The notes under the pieces: generated by a model
Database searches by the model: none
Told to the model about the DNA's origin: nothing
The model's input: only the letters and a program-made list of their open reading frames with translations
Part shown: piece by piece, positions 34,339-48,900 of the stretch
How the letters are laid out: every line of letters begins with the position of its first letter
Position numbering within the stretch: position 1 is the first letter of the stretch
Program-made: the position numbers and the translations under genes
Assembly: GCA_032358255.1 (NCBI GenBank)
Contig: JAULBX010027827.1
Span: 62,001 to 126,000, forward strand
Source: Heterotrichella gracilis
Lineage: Eukaryota > Sar > Xanthophyceae > Tribonematales > Xanthonemataceae
DNA length: 64,000 nt
Direction: 5' to 3'

Positions 34339-37300
34339 TCAGCATGCCTGCAGCGCTGCTGACCCACCACCAGCCGGTGGGCCCTGCGGGTTTCCGACCA
34401 GGCCTATGCAGGCATCTCCCAGTTTGGTCATGAACGCAATCAGTTCACGTGATGCCTCGATGCTCCCTGGTTCAGGAGAAGGCGCTGCTGCACCGCTTCC
34501 AATGGGAAGGGGACTGCCGGCCAACTGGGTTACCAGGGTTCCAGTTGGTGGCCTGGGACGAAGGGAAGGGCAAACACTGTTAATCTGATTATCAATCAGG
34601 AATGGCCGCTGTGTCAGCCTCCTAGGAAGTGCATTGCATACGGGCTGACAACACAATGTACCCATTCTATGCGAATGACAAACTGCGTCGGTACAGTTGT
34701 TGCAGCACTACTTCAAAGAATTGCCACTGGCATGCAGGTTATTTTCACATGCTGCACCAACCTCTGTCCTGACACTCCGTTTGCATTACATGGGATGCAT
34801 CCAAAACACATGCCAGCCAAGCAACTCACCCGTTCCCTTCCTCCGACTTGGCCTGTACTCCGCTTGCAGCATACGCAATTGGGCACAGGCAAGTGGCCCG
34901 CTCCTGGTAGATTGGCAGCAGGCCCAGCCCGCAGCACAGCGTGAGCACTATGCCGTTGCTTTTGTCGCCTGTGGGGTCCTCCGAGGCAATGTAGTCCGAG
35001 CACGAGTCAAACATCTGCGTGGTCAAGGTGATCCAAGTGAGCTTGTTGCTCCTTAATCCCCTCAATGGCTTCCTGTGAGCAAAACACTAGCCTACCACCA
35101 TCCATCATACATGTAACCTCGTGACAATACATGAAGCGCATTATACCATGGCGTCCTCGTCAGTGCAGTTGTGGTACATCATGCATTGCACTGCAGAGAA
35201 ACTGTCTGCTATACGTTCAAGGCCTTGCTGCACAGCCTGCGCTCTGGTCCCCAGCCTCAGTAGTGAGGCCTGATGAACCCTTGCCTTTTCAAGTCTGACA
35301 TCATGATTTGCAATTATATTTGGTGGTGGTAAGCCTTGCCATAACTGATGACGGTCATACAAAAAGCAGCACACAGCAATGCCTAGGAACATGGGTCAGT
35401 TCCTCTATGACATGCATATGTGTTTGGCGAAAACGGCCTGGACTCCACTCCTCTTACATACATCCTGTGGAATATCCCCAGAATCTGTGGGTTGGGCAGC
35501 TATACACTCAACATGGTCTACAGTATGTATGCCCAACGCTTCTGCTGCTCAATGCCATCCTGTCTGCCCTTACCTTGCTGTACATGTCACCGCATTTGCT
35601 GGGAAGGTGTTCCAGTGCTGGTCGGTAGTACGCCACTTGGTTGGCCCCCTGGTCTGGAGGTGCAGCCTCAGGAGCTTGTGGGGCCATGGCTGGGGCTGGG
35701 ATGGTGTCTTTGCCACCTGGGGATGCCTGCAAACAGAATAAAAGTTTTTCTTTTAGTTGTTTTTCAACAAATCATAAAGATTTCTGAACTTTGTATTATG
35801 TATTTTTGGAGCGTTTTCTGGTGTTAACGTGACGTCACGGCAGTGATCATCAGGCATAGAAACAAGGCATCAACCCCAGGGCCTGCCAGGCAAATCACCA
35901 CCACTGAATAAGCAGCAAGGAATGACATATCCACACTCTCTGATGTCGCCATGGACAGAAACACAAATTGTTGTTGGAAGGACGAGGGGAGGAAGCAAAG
36001 TTCCATGGCAGTTATGACTCCCTCTGGCAGCCAATGCCATTTTCTGGGCCCACAAAGAATAAAACATCCATGTTTTATGTTGAGCTACCAATGCATTGAT
36101 CCAGACTCCAAGTTGTCAATCTGGCCTACCGTGCCAAAGATGTATACCTGGCCATTACCTGGTCCTGTGGCTTGCCAACATAGGCATCCCACTGGCGCTG
36201 GGTGACCATGCCTGGCTGCAGCAGCTCCGAGCAAGCGCTGTAGTCAAACCCTGCCAGGTCTAGGAATGCTAAACCCATCACCCCTGTGCAACGGCAACCA
36301 CCAACATCAACACGATGGCTCAGAACAACGTTTGCAAGGCGCATCCAGCACGCGAATGGTTGCAACAGTTCGCATGGAACTGTGACTCATTGCCGCAAAT
36401 TTCGACAGGCTCAAAAGGGTGTCATCAGGGTCTGCAAATGAGTCAGTCAAGTGAGAAAGAATCTACCCTCAACCCTTGGACCTTCAACACGGTAGCTGTG
36501 CAACCCTGTGTACCCATGATATCCTGTCAGCCATGTGACCACTTAATCCCCAGTCCTGAAACATGCAGGTCAAAGCGCACCAAAGTAGTTGTTGGAGGCG
36601 TCATAGGTCGCTGTAATCCGCAGCGCCTGGCCTGGGGAAACGCTGTAGGGTTCTGGCAGCAGGTCGTAGGTCATTTCAACCAGGTAGCCCTTCTCGTTTC
36701 CAGGCTCCTGTGGCGTGGTGCCGTACACCCCGCATGACTCGCATATGAGGGTGTCTGTGTCCAGGTCAAACACCCGCACACACTCTCCACCTGCACAGGG
36801 TTGGTGGTGTAAACCATACAAGACAGGCCAAAATCATGCTTTGAAAATGTTTTGGAGCACAGGCAATTTAACATGTGCTGAACGCACTACACCTCCAATA
36901 AAAACTCCATGTGGTGCAGTGCTGGCAGTCTGTACTCAAGTTTGGCATGAACACTGGAGATAGGCAGGTAGGCTGCCAACTTTTCAGGTAATCATTTCTG
37001 ACTGGAGGTGAGTATTTCAAACGTTAAAGAGGATGGCTACAAATTCGGCCAAACTGAAAACAAGGACACAATTTCTTTCCTGCAGGGCAGTGAGAATATA
37101 CCCACATTTGCACAAGCCAAGGCTGCAAAATGTGGAGTTCAGAGAGTAATGGTTCACAGCCACCCACCTACGTGCAGATGGGCGAAGCACCCCACGACGG
37201 TGTAGGGTTTGTCTTGAGGGCACTGTTCATCCAGGGACACCTCCAGCTCAATAGTACTATTAGCTCCCGGACCAATCTTGTAGATGTCATACTCAGTAAA

Positions 37301-40300
37301 ACCCCTGCCACCTGACAGCACAGTACCCAAATAGTAATCAGAGTACAGCGACAATGTAATCAGCAAGCAAAAGCACATGCACATGCGGTCTGCAGGTGCT
37401 GGACGCAATACACCAACCGTCGCGGGCACATAATTGCACCACTATGGTTCTGAGATGGCCATGGTGTAGAGTTGAGAAAAAAGTGCTTTAAACAGTGCAC
37501 ATTACATTACTGTGTATGTAGAAACGACACCTCAGAAAGCATATAATGCTGCTGCACCTGAATGGAGGCTTATTCAGAAACAGCGTGGACCCGTAGTGAG
37601 TGCTCACAACATGTCAAGCAATGCCACTCAAAAATCCCTAGCAAGGGGCGCCATACCTGGCACATCAACAATGTAGGGCGTGACTGGTTCTAGAGCCTTG
37701 TCCATCACTGCATCTGCCATGCGGTACCGCATACTGTAGCGCAGATAGTAATCCTTGGGCAGTGCTTTCCCTGCCAAGGTTCCATTGACTGGGCAATTTC
37801 GTGCACAGAAGATTGAGCCCCCTGCTTTCTTTGCATTGTCGCCATGGCACCAGCACTCGATGCAGGGCTTGAGGGCATATTGGGGCACATCCAGGGTGTT
37901 TATGAGGTGGAGGCTGGCACGGCTGAAGGCACAAGGGAGGGCACGCGAGTGATCCTTCGTTCACTATACAAGATGGCATATGCATGATCGAGCGCAAAAC
38001 AACATGGAGAGGAAAAAAGGGGTGCATATCTGCTTGTTCAAAACTGATTAGTCATGGCTGTACTGCTCTTTAACATTAACCATTGTATGATGTGCCTGGT
38101 GTGCAATTCTTTTATCAATAACACCAGCGCACCTTGAAGTGACGTAATCAGCCATGGCTGAGACGTTGTAGGCATAGGCATACGGGGACGGCAACAGTGG
38201 ATAGCGACTGACGCCTCGATACTCGGCACTCACCGCCACTCCACCCAAAGTAAATCCATGGTGGATGTAAACCTGTGGCAAAGCAAGGATAGTAATAAAG
38301 CTATTTCTTTCACTTAAACTCATGCAAAGGCATTTGCGGTTGTAGAAATTCCGTATACATAAACATTTTAGTGGGAAAGTGGGCAAAGACCCATTCTGCT
38401 CCACATAACAAGATATGAGATGTATCCCACGAAGTTTGCTGCGCCATGTACTATATGGCTCTCGCAAAGGAGCTCAATCACGCATGGTCAGCAGGAAACC
38501 CACCTTTATAAATATAACCTCTGTGCGTTCCCTTTCTTTCTTTCTTATAAGAGTACACGGCAGGACTTAAAAGACAAGACATGATATTTATTAAGGAGGC
38601 GGTTTGAAGCTCAGGTCCCCATGTCGACTTCTTGGACCGCTTAAGTTCTAGGCAGGTAGCAACGGTGGCTGGTGGGGGCCCTGTACACCATCAGCTAAAT
38701 GTCCACATCCATTCAACACCACAGGCGTGGGCCGCGCTAGATGCGCTCACCTCTGAGAGAGGCACGCGCCTTCCATCAGCATCCACCATATCACCAAGGA
38801 TTACCCTGGAGGTGGTCACCAGGGCGCCGTCTGGGAAGGGGATAGCAACAGGCAGGTTGACCACTACATTCTGCAATGGGAAAGGCATAGCACGTCAGCA
38901 ATGGCCTTTATGCAAATAAAGGCTGCATTTACTGCATATATCATGAGAATAAGGTCACGCCATTGCATAATTCGATGCAGTGACCTCAACCAGCTCGGTA
39001 CAACCAAGGGATGGCATTGGATTTGCGTCTACAAAGCTTGGGGCATTGACCACTGTGTACAAAGGCTATTGAGACCCTCAGGAATTGACAACTTGTGGCG
39101 CTCAAAACAAACCGCATTTGATTCCCACATCGCTGCAGGACACAGTCTTGCTGACAGACGTACATCACCGGGTGCCAGCGGTATCCTCCCTGTGGTGCAA
39201 ATCATCTCCCACTCCCCCTGATACTCTGGTCCTTCTGCACCTCCTTGCACAGCCACTGGGGCCATGCAAGTAGAAGGCTCGGACACCACAACCGAATTGC
39301 CAAGTGACTGGGTGCTGGGGCCCGCAGGCCCAGGGGGTGCTCCTGCATTAGGGTAGCTGCGTGTTAACAAACATCCTTTAATTAATGGTCCATGAAGTAT
39401 CATGAACCTTGTACAAACCCCACATAAAAACCCCAGCAAGACTCCAAGTGGTGCGAGATTGACAAATAGTACAAACAACACCAGGATGGAACTGCTCCGG
39501 AGCCGATGGCGCCGCATTTGCAAGCGTGACTGCTTATCTGGCTGCATGAAATCGATACTGCTGTGAGCCAGCCGAAATTAACCAACTTGCAAAATCTCGG
39601 AAGTACATAGCACGCGGCGCACACAACTTGCAAGGGTGACAATGACCCCGAGCACGTGTTGATTTAACTAGTCCAAGGCTGGCCCTGTCTCATCCCATCA
39701 CTTCTGGGCGATGTTGACCCTCTGGTTAACCAACACCCCCTTTGTATGACTAATATGCTGTACTTCAATAGCAGGCGTATCAAAACTTTGCTGCAGCACA
39801 GCAGCGCTAAGCCATTGGCAGAGTGCACCTGGCCGACTGAGCCACCCACGTATGTCCTCGTGGTCTGCAGTGGCTCAGTCAGTGGATGTAAGCACCAAAT
39901 CACCACCAAGTTAACCAAGCATCCCCCACCCACCTTGTACCTCCCCAACCGTGACACTCAGTAGCATCCCTGCTAGGCAATGCGCCCCCTCGGACACCCC
40001 ACAGGCAAAGTGGAAGGTCCCCCTCTTAGTGAGTGTGTAGTTGAACGGACTGGAGTAGGCGCTAGCAAGCATTTGTGCAGCGCCATCAAACCTGCAGCCA
40101 AAGCCACTCACTTACGCCACCAAACCAACGACCTCCACATTCTCAGGTTTGAGGCCAGGTAAGTTCGCTGTTTGCCGTGCAGGTCAGATGAGTGTGCTGG
40201 GAAGACATATCTCCCACTCACATATGTTGGGCTGACTTGAAACTGCTGCATATAAGCCATGGTGCATGTGCCAGTGCCATGCTTATGCGTACTCTAGTAT

Positions 40301-40906
40301 GCACAAGTCACGCTGCGTGTGCCACTGACCTGCAGTCTGGTTTGGGGAGCAGCCACACATCATGCATGCCTGATGCCCAGTTGAACACCTGCACAGGGGA
40401 ACGTTGGACAGGGACGTTGGAAACAACGTGGCACCCCAGTATCACTAAACATTTCCTGCACCCTCGAGCAGCTGCTGCTGCTTTGGGTGCAGCCCAGGCC
40501 AGGGTTTACGTAGGAGCCCACACTAGGTGAATCACAGGAGGTGATCAACAGCGCAGTTCTTGCTACAAGGCTGGATGGTGAAGCTTGAGTTAGTCTTGAC
40601 CTCAACTACCAACACCTCAGTTGCCAACGCATGGTACAGCCATCCGTCCTGCCTGCCAACAAACACGCCTCCCCCCCACCTCCGGCTACCCACAAACTAA
40701 GTATTGGTGCTGTGTGGACCAAGCACGGGCAGTTGAGTCTTCTTTGGACTCACCAGAGTATCGCCCAACTGCAGGCTTAAGGGTGACGGAGGGGACCCGA
40801 TCTCCCACCCCGCAGCACCTCCCACGGCGATGGTTCTGCCGTGCACGAGCGTGCAGTGGATGCCGGTGAGCACCAAGGCAAGAGCACCAGTCCATAGCAG
40901 TGCCAT
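34339..40906 (-). CDS. array copy B: secreted cupredoxin-SURNod19-LTP-like protein (intact)
   Basis: Exons: 40906-40754, 40388-40330, 40091-39934, 39342-39164, 38870-38751, 38272-38133, 37922-37657, 37311-37168, 36790-36581, 36283-36159, 35726-35574, 35014-34830, 34552-34339. Phases match copies A, C and D. The product is 701 residues with no stop. Residues 1-23 form a signal peptide. The cupredoxin part has G-M-H-D-V-W, then A-C-G-V-S-E-G-A-H-C-L-A-G-M, giving His, Cys, His, Met ligands. The SURNod19 part has Y-I-H-H (227-228), S-L-H-L-I-N (His275), F-A-H-L-H (403, 405) and G-V-M (Met479). A Pro/Ala linker leads to eight cysteines in the C...C...CC...CxC...C...C order of lipid-transfer proteins. 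It is probably secreted or wall-bound and copper-dependent; the reaction is unknown. Confidence 0.8.
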
Positions 40907-42901
40907 TGTGAGCAGGCTGCACCGAGAGCTCGCAACAGTGCACAGCACAGTCCAATCGGCTCTGGTTTGTCAGTGGGCAGGGAGAGATCTAAGAGCTCCT
41001 CCAAGGTGACCTTGGAATAGACTATTTCGGTATCAATGGACAGAAAATTCAGTAGACCTGCAGTGCGCGCAGTCCCCTCGAGCACACCAGTGGAAGTCGA
41101 ACATTAGGCTGCCTCGCGTAGCGTTTACAAAAGAGAGTAGGCTCAAGCTCACCAACGACGCTACAACCGATTAAACCGGTCTACAGACAAACACCTGGGA
41201 ACGGCTATTACGGCTCGGCAGCTTATCACAAACAAGATACTGTGATCACAAGACAAGTAACCTAAGGTCCACGATGCCCAAATTTAGTGTCTGCCTATAC
41301 GACTGTCCACAGTCGTGTCCTTAGGAAGGTGCCAGGCCCACTAAGAACAGCCTGGCAGGATATCGGCAACCCAGGTGCTGTAGCGCGCCGCCCTCAACGT
41401 ACAAAACGATACCAGCGGTAGTGGCAGCAGTGTTCAAAGGGCAACTTAACGCCTTTTATCGCAGGCTGTTCGGCACAAGGTTGGCCAACGATGCATGCAT
41501 GTCCGACATGACTTGGGACTTGAACCCTCCCGAAGGGTCTGGCCATATTGGCGCCAATTTTTGCACAACTCTTACATCCTGTTTTTCTCTCCGTATTGCT
41601 GTCCTTGCTTTGGGTTTTGCTCTGGTGCCTGTCCCTGCCCCTGCCTCTTTCCTCTTCCCTACCATTGGGTTTCCTCTCTCTATTTTGTTTGGCTGCCGAC
41701 ATGCGCAGTTTTAGATCCCTGTGTACCACCTACATCCTTTCAGGGCTTTGTATCCTTTCCACTTTGAGAGTTCGCTAACCTCTGTGTGCATATTCGAGCT
41801 TCTGTACTATATTACCATTGCCATTAACGGTATAGAATATGGCTTTTGTAAGCACTTATCTACGTGGCACGCCATGCTTTGACTGCACGCATCGTGGTGC
41901 CCATTTGCAAAATAGGTGCCAAGTCTTAGGTTCATGATTATATAGGTGCCTAGTCCCATATTTGTTGACCTAATTCAATAGTGTGCTTTTGATACCACCT
42001 CATATATAAACATGCAGGCTATGCATCGCAAGCATAGTTCACTAAGTTTCATTTTATCATCGCCCAAACATTCCAGGTCGATGATATGTCTCAATTGAGT
42101 GCATGGCAATGCAATGCGCAAATCAAAAGTCTCCAAATTGAATATGCTACCTCACACTCATAAGTAAGCTGCAATACATATTGTACTGCATTATGCCATA
42201 CATTTGCCGATAAAGCAGCTTGCACTGCAAAAGTTTTACAACATTGCGGCCACAGAATTCTCAGAAGGTCACTGCATTGCATTTGCTGAAGTCCTAGACT
42301 TTATGGTCAATGCGACCGCCTAATATCATGTATACGGCATTGCTAACAAAATGCGCCAGGATAGAGTAGTAAAAATAGTAACCTGTAACATTTCCAGTAT
42401 TGAAATTTTTTCTTTCTTCGTGATCGTATCAGAGATGACTAACTGCAACTAATCTTCAGTACGATAGGTATGGTACCACGTTCTTAACATGAAATTTACT
42501 CTCCTGCCGCAGGTTTCAAATCCTAGTCTGTGCTCTAAAGCTATATCATATAGTCAATACCAACACAGATTGGAATGCAACGTAATTCAAGAATTCCCAA
42601 TCTCAAACTCGGCAATCTCAAGAGTGAGCTGGATATATGGATGTACACACCTCCAGGCTTTGGGCAAACACCCGAGCGCACAAGCAGTTGCACACAAATT
42701 GCAAGTGAAATGGTTTATGAACTGTCCCCAGTCACCCTGCACCTTTCACACAACATTCACTGCGGGCAGGCAATCCTCATCATGACCGTGCCGTGATGAC
42801 AACAACAATGATCAGTGACCTGGCTCAGGACCGTACCGCTTGCCGTCGAACGCCACAAATTTGACTGATGCCAATGTGAGCTCTCAATCCTGTGACAATG
42901 A
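40907..42901. other. spacer between copy B start and copy C end
   Basis: The part next to 40906 shares the leader sequence GAGCAGGCTGCACCGAGAGC with copy A, and the conserved block recurs at 41305-41425. The rest, especially 41,780-42,480, is AT-rich. A 97-codon open frame at 41421-41714 (+) shows no family motif and I do not call it a gene. Confidence 0.5.
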
Positions 42902-45900
42902 TCAACATGCTTGCAAAGACGCCGACCCCTTGGCGGCCGGGGGTCCCTGGATGACATCGCTGTTTCCAAACAGGTCCAGGCACGCATCTCCCATACGGCC
43001 CATGAACTCCAAGAGCTGTGCTTCGATGCTGGAAGATCCACTGGGTGAGGGGCCAGTGGCAATGCTATCCCCAGGGGAGGGGCTGGCAACCATCTTGAAT
43101 GCAGCTGGTTGCCTGTCATAACAAGGGGATTAGCCTAGCAAAATGTGAGGTTGAATCATGAAGAAGGGCCGTGTCTTATGTGCCTTGCAAGCCAGCATGC
43201 TCCTGCAGGCTACGAATCTTAAGCTAGGAGTACCCACTAGGCTAGAAGTACACAAGGTACACACTGTACTGCACAGACCTCGTACTAAGCAAAGGCAGGT
43301 CAATTGTATGCTATGCCAGTCCTGGCATGATGACAATAGCCAGGTTGGGGCTGAACTGCACAGCCTTAATAATCCATTCACTGCAACATGCGAAACCAGT
43401 CAGTAACGGTTGGTAAACTCCCGGCACTTCCAATTCCTCTGAATGGCATGCATCAGCCACAAGCCTCCCCAACCCACCCATTTGCTTCTGATTGGGCCTG
43501 TACTCCCTTTGCAGCGTACGCAATTGGGCACAGGCAGGTGGCCCGCTCCTGGTAGATTGGCAGCAGCCCCAGACCGCAGCACAGCGTGAGCGCAACCGCG
43601 TTGCTTTTGCCCCCCAAAGGATCTTCGATGTAATCGGAGCAGGAATCAAACATCTGCATTGGCGGTATTGCGGAGGTTAAATGCAGCCTGATTTGGTTTT
43701 CTATCTCTTCCCCATAATTTGCAAATGTTTGCTTGTATCAAATCAACCACCGGCTATCTCATATGATAATTGCTGAAATAACCAGAAAAGAAAAAACAAC
43801 CGCGACAAGAAATGCAAGGACTGCAGCAGGTGTGGTATACCCTTTGATGTCGATAGACAGAGTGATAAAACTTTACACAAAGGAATATTTATGCCCTGGC
43901 ATAGTTATGTCTTTGCCACCCTTTGAACGCATTCAAATACCTTCCCTTACCGTTGCATACATAGCACCGCATTTTAGGGGGAGGTGAGCCAATGCTGGCT
44001 GGTAATAGCCCACTAGACTGGCTCCTGGTGCTGGAGCAGCAGCAACAGGAGCTCCTGCCGCATTGTCCCCACCTGGACCTGGGGATAACTCTGGGGGGGA
44101 TGCCTGCAAAGCTGTTAATTTTAGAAAGACGCCAATGACTGAAAACATAGCAACCAGGTGTAAATCCTGATGTGCGGTCAAGTACATTGTTACCCATTGA
44201 GGTACAGGGACAGGCATACCTCCTGATGCAACGATGTCAAGCCAAGATGAGGATAGGGACATCTGCCATGGTCATACTTTGATGCCAAGCCACAGACTAC
44301 TTGTAGCTTCCATCCCTTGAGTCCTAAAAGGACAACCCTTGGAAGCCTGGTCCCTACCTGTTCCTGTGGGTTGCGAGCAACAGCGTCCCACTGCAGCTAC
44401 GTTACCAGCCCAGGCAGCAGCATATCAGGGCAAGCCCTGTTATCAAACCCTGCCAGATCCATCACTGCAACAGCCATCACCCCTGCGCAATGCCAACAGA
44501 AGCATCAGCAATTGCAGTGCTTGGCAGCGAGGTGCATCCACAGGTTGTGTCACCGTATTTTGTTGCAGACTAAATAGGCATCGGAGTGTGCTGTAGTTAT
44601 AGAGTTTGCAACTACTGTAGGTGATTTATAATGCAGCTGTTGTACCCATGATGCCATGCTGTTGTGTTATACAATACATGCCTGAAGAGTGGCAAAGGTC
44701 ATGCGCTCTGGGAAGACTGCACATGCAATGCACGCAATGCAGCCTTATTGGCTTGGAAGCCCTGTTAATGATCATGCCATTCGTTATGTGGTCTTTGTTT
44801 TACACCACTTGTGTAGTTGCAAATTCTATTTAATTTCGTTTCAATTCATTAAGAGGTCCGGGCCTTGAACCCATGCAAGCCTGCTATGCATCACCACATG
44901 CCGATTACACATGAACCATACACACAGTAAGGGTAAAAGCGCACCAAAGTAGTTTTCCAAGGCGTCATACGTTGCTGTCAACCGCAACGCCTGGCCTGGA
45001 AGAACCCTGTAGGGTTCTGGCAGCAGGTCGTAGGTCATTTCAACCAGGTAGCCCTTCTCGTTCCCTGGTTCTTGTGGCTTTGTGCCGTACACCCCGCATG
45101 ACTCGCATATGAGGGTGTCTGTGTCCAGATCAAACACACGCACACACTCCCCACCTGCACAGTGTTTGCTGGTGTGAACCATACAAGACAGGCCAAAAAC
45201 TACCTCGCTTGAACGCACTCTCTGCACGGCATTGTTGGGATCAAATTATAAGCAACTAGCACAACAACCTTTCAGGACTTTTGGCAGTTATTCCAGGGAA
45301 ACAGAAGTACCAAATCGCAGAAAACTTTCATTGTAGCCCGGTATGAAACTTCCTGTATTATCACATGGTTACACACGCAGCTCTTAGAAGGGATTCAGTA
45401 ACATCCGCGGGATTGGCCTGGGATCCAAGACCATGCAGGCAACTTGAAAAGCTGAAACCCAGCGTTGTTATTACCCATAGCTTCTAATAAATTTTCAACA
45501 TTCACTCAGGGAACCATTCCACAAAGGAAATTGATGCAACACGTTCATTTACATTCACAATGCACACACGCACCAAACATTACAGGCTGCAAGATGCATT
45601 GTTAGGGATATCCTATACACATATTTTTCCAAACGTTCTCAGAAGATTTACCTATGTGAAGATGGCCAAAGCAGCCCACGATGGTGTAGGGTTGCTGTTG
45701 GGGGCATTGTTCATCCAGTGACACCTCCAGCTCGATGGTGTTGTTTGCGCCTGGTCCAACCTTGTAGACGTCATACTCAGTAAACCCCCTGCCGCCTGAT
45801 CAGCACAGGATCAACAGTAATCAGTGTACATTTGAGAGAATGAATGTGCATTACTTGTAAATTCGGTTGCCTATTATTGGCTTGGCTGCAGGTTCACAGC

Positions 45901-48900
45901 CTTGAAACACATGGTGTACCAACGCACACATTGTTGTTGGATTGTTGCACGACGAGGTTGGGTGGTGCAGCAACAGTTATGGGAATGGCGACACTCAAGT
46001 TGAGAAATTACGTGAAGCCAAACAACGGCTCGATCATGTGTACTACGTCGATTTGACAATGCGTTGCCTGTTACTCCTGTGCCTGCTGCAGCAGGAACAT
46101 CAGGTGATGGGGCAAGATCCTGGCAGTGGGCAGGCAATTGCAGCAGTCTAATGCTGATGCCGATTGCAATGATTGGGCAAACAGCACCAATGCAGAGGCA
46201 AATTGTAAGCACCGATGTGACCTTTGAGATGAGACTAGCATGTACATGAGCATGCTATATGGTGGACCCTCGCAAGGGTTATCAAATCCATACCTAGCAC
46301 GTCAACAAGGAAGGGTGTGACTGGTTCCAAAGCCTTGTCCATCGCAGCATCCGCCAAGCGGTACCGTGTAGTGTAGCGCAGGAAATAGTCATTGGGCTGG
46401 GTAGACCCTCCCAATGGTCCATCAACCGTGCAATTTTGGGCACAGAAGATTGAGCCTCCTGCCCTCTTTTTGTTGTCGCCATGGCACCAGCACTCGATGC
46501 AGGGCTTGATGTTACTTGGCGCCACATCTATGGTGTTTATGAGGTGGAGGCTGGCACGGCTGTAGGCACATGAGAGGGCATGTGAGTAATAATTTTCCAT
46601 GCCACAAGGGCACCATAATTCATGTTTGGATGTGACTGAGAAGCCATATGGATGCACCATCAGTGCAACAGTTCATGTTTCCCACACTGTGCGTTGCAAG
46701 ACTCTTACGATAATCATTGTTGGTACTATGAGCTCATTTATGCACGACTGCATGCGCATGACATGCACATCCTTCAACCAATCAAGCAAAGCACCTTGCC
46801 GTGGCATAATCCTTGATGGCTGAGACGTTGTAGACGTAAGCAAACGGAGGTGGCAAGGGAGGGTAGTTGTTGATGCCTCGGTACTCTGCATTGAGGGCAA
46901 CTCCGCCCACACCAAATCCATGGTGAATGTAAACCTGTGGGGCAAGCAAGGAGGGGCCCTGTACTCAGTGAACATTGCCCTTGCTTGAACTCCTCTCAAT
47001 CACATGACTTGGGCCAAGGGCGCACAGGTCGAATGGTTTGTAGCCTAAATAAAATATAAGTGTGGGCAATTGTTTTATAGAAATCTGGCTACAAATGTCT
47101 ACGTCATCCGATTCATGAAAAAGATGGAAAAATGAGCTTATAGTGTCACAATTGTTACTGACAGTGACAATGCTAACAACTGTTGCTCAATTGTGGGTAC
47201 CATTGACCGCCGTGACAACTGACCCAACTGGAACCAACAAGAGGCCCACCTTTGCAAATGCTTATCATGATGGACCATAAAATGACAGGAATATTTCAAA
47301 AACTTTCACTTCAGCTCCACAGCAATACCGCACTGGTAACGCTCACCTCAGAGAGCGGCACTTGCCTTCCATCAGCATCCACCACATCAAACATAATGGG
47401 CATGTCCATGGTGACCAGCGCAACATCTGGGGAGGGGATGGCAAGCGGCAGGTTGACCACAACGTTCTACAGTGGAATAAAGGCATGTAAGCATCGCTGG
47501 TTGTGCACATGACAGGGATTGGTGGTTTGGCCCAAATAACTTTCTGATGCAAGGAATTTGTTAATAAAATAATAATTTACTTACTATGTTGATCAATGTT
47601 TAATTATCAAGTAAATGTCAAATAAATGGTAATTGACACCATGATACATGCCAGCATTTTGTATATCTTGCTGTGTACCTCCATTCCCAGCAGAGTTTGC
47701 ATTCTCAAGTTGGTGAGAACCTCAAAGGCTTGGACCACTGACTGGACAGACCTTTAAAATTGTAATACACAAGATGGCACCCAAACACATTTGTCTGAGC
47801 AGCACTGGAAACAGGTAAACATGCTGACACACGTACTTCACCCGGACCCAGCGGTATACTCCCTGACTGACAAGTAATCTCCCACTCCCCCTGCTCCTGC
47901 AGCTGGTTGCGCTGGGCTTGATCACGTGCTCCCGTTGCCACTTGTGGCACAGGAATGGGTGGTAGACAATTGGCAGGCTTGGTAAGCAGCAGCGAGTTAT
48001 TAAAAGCAGGTGCCTGGGTGGTGGGGCCCTCGGACGGCAAGAGCTCACTATGTCCACCTGCAATGAGGCAGGTGGATGGTGATAATCACGTCATTGCTGC
48101 AAGAAAGTTGCAAAAGGTTTGCCAAGATTGTCTAGTAGAGCGGGGTAGTGCACCATGTAATGGTAGCTGTGCACCTAGGCTGGAGGTAGGGATACGCAAG
48201 GGAATAACCAACCTCCAAGGTCGCCTCGGTCACTGTGTACGTAAGATGAGGCGCGTACCTGCCTATCTGGATCTGGCTGCACCATAAGTGAATGAACATG
48301 GACTGCATGCGACTGCAACTGAGCAACCCATGTCTAAGAATTGTCCTACAAAGACAGTTCTCTGATTGAAGGACTTGGATGTATGCATCTGCCCAAAGCA
48401 CCTTTCCTAGCACACTTTCCTAGAGCGCTATATATATGCACGCATCTCCACCCATGGGACTCTATAGGGGCCATACAAGTGCGCCATGTGCATGCACCTA
48501 TGTACCACATGCGAGCATCGCCACCCACCTTGTGGCTCTCTAACCGTTACACTCAGCAGCATCCCCGCCAGGCAGTGCGCCCCCTTGGACACCCCACATG
48601 CAAAGTAGAAGGTGCCCTTCTGGGTGAGGGTGTAATTGAAAGGGGTGGAGTAGGCGTTAGCAAGCATCCGTGCAGCGCCATCAAACCTGCAGCCAAAGCC
48701 AGTCAATTGCATCAATGAGCAAAGCAGTACCTTGGGTAATTACTTATAACAGTACATTGAGGGTGTATATGGTAGGGAGAACAGGAGAACTTTTCACGAA
48801 ATCCTCTTTCTAATCAATGCGCCTGTTCAAGGATAGTCTGCGTCGGGTTGTTTTTGTTTTTTTGTATAGGGGGTATCATCAGGGTCTGGCACACAGCGAC

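Noticed and set aside
41421-41714. 97-codon open frame between array copies B and C
   Set aside because: It has no family motif and lies in AT-rich spacer near the duplicated upstream block. Hydrophobic runs alone are not enough.
44397-44399. In-frame TAG in array copy C as a sign of an altered genetic code (TAG for Gln)
   Set aside because: TAG is the normal stop of the D-lactate dehydrogenase, the HN1-like gene and one LEA isoform in this window. A nonsense mutation is simpler.
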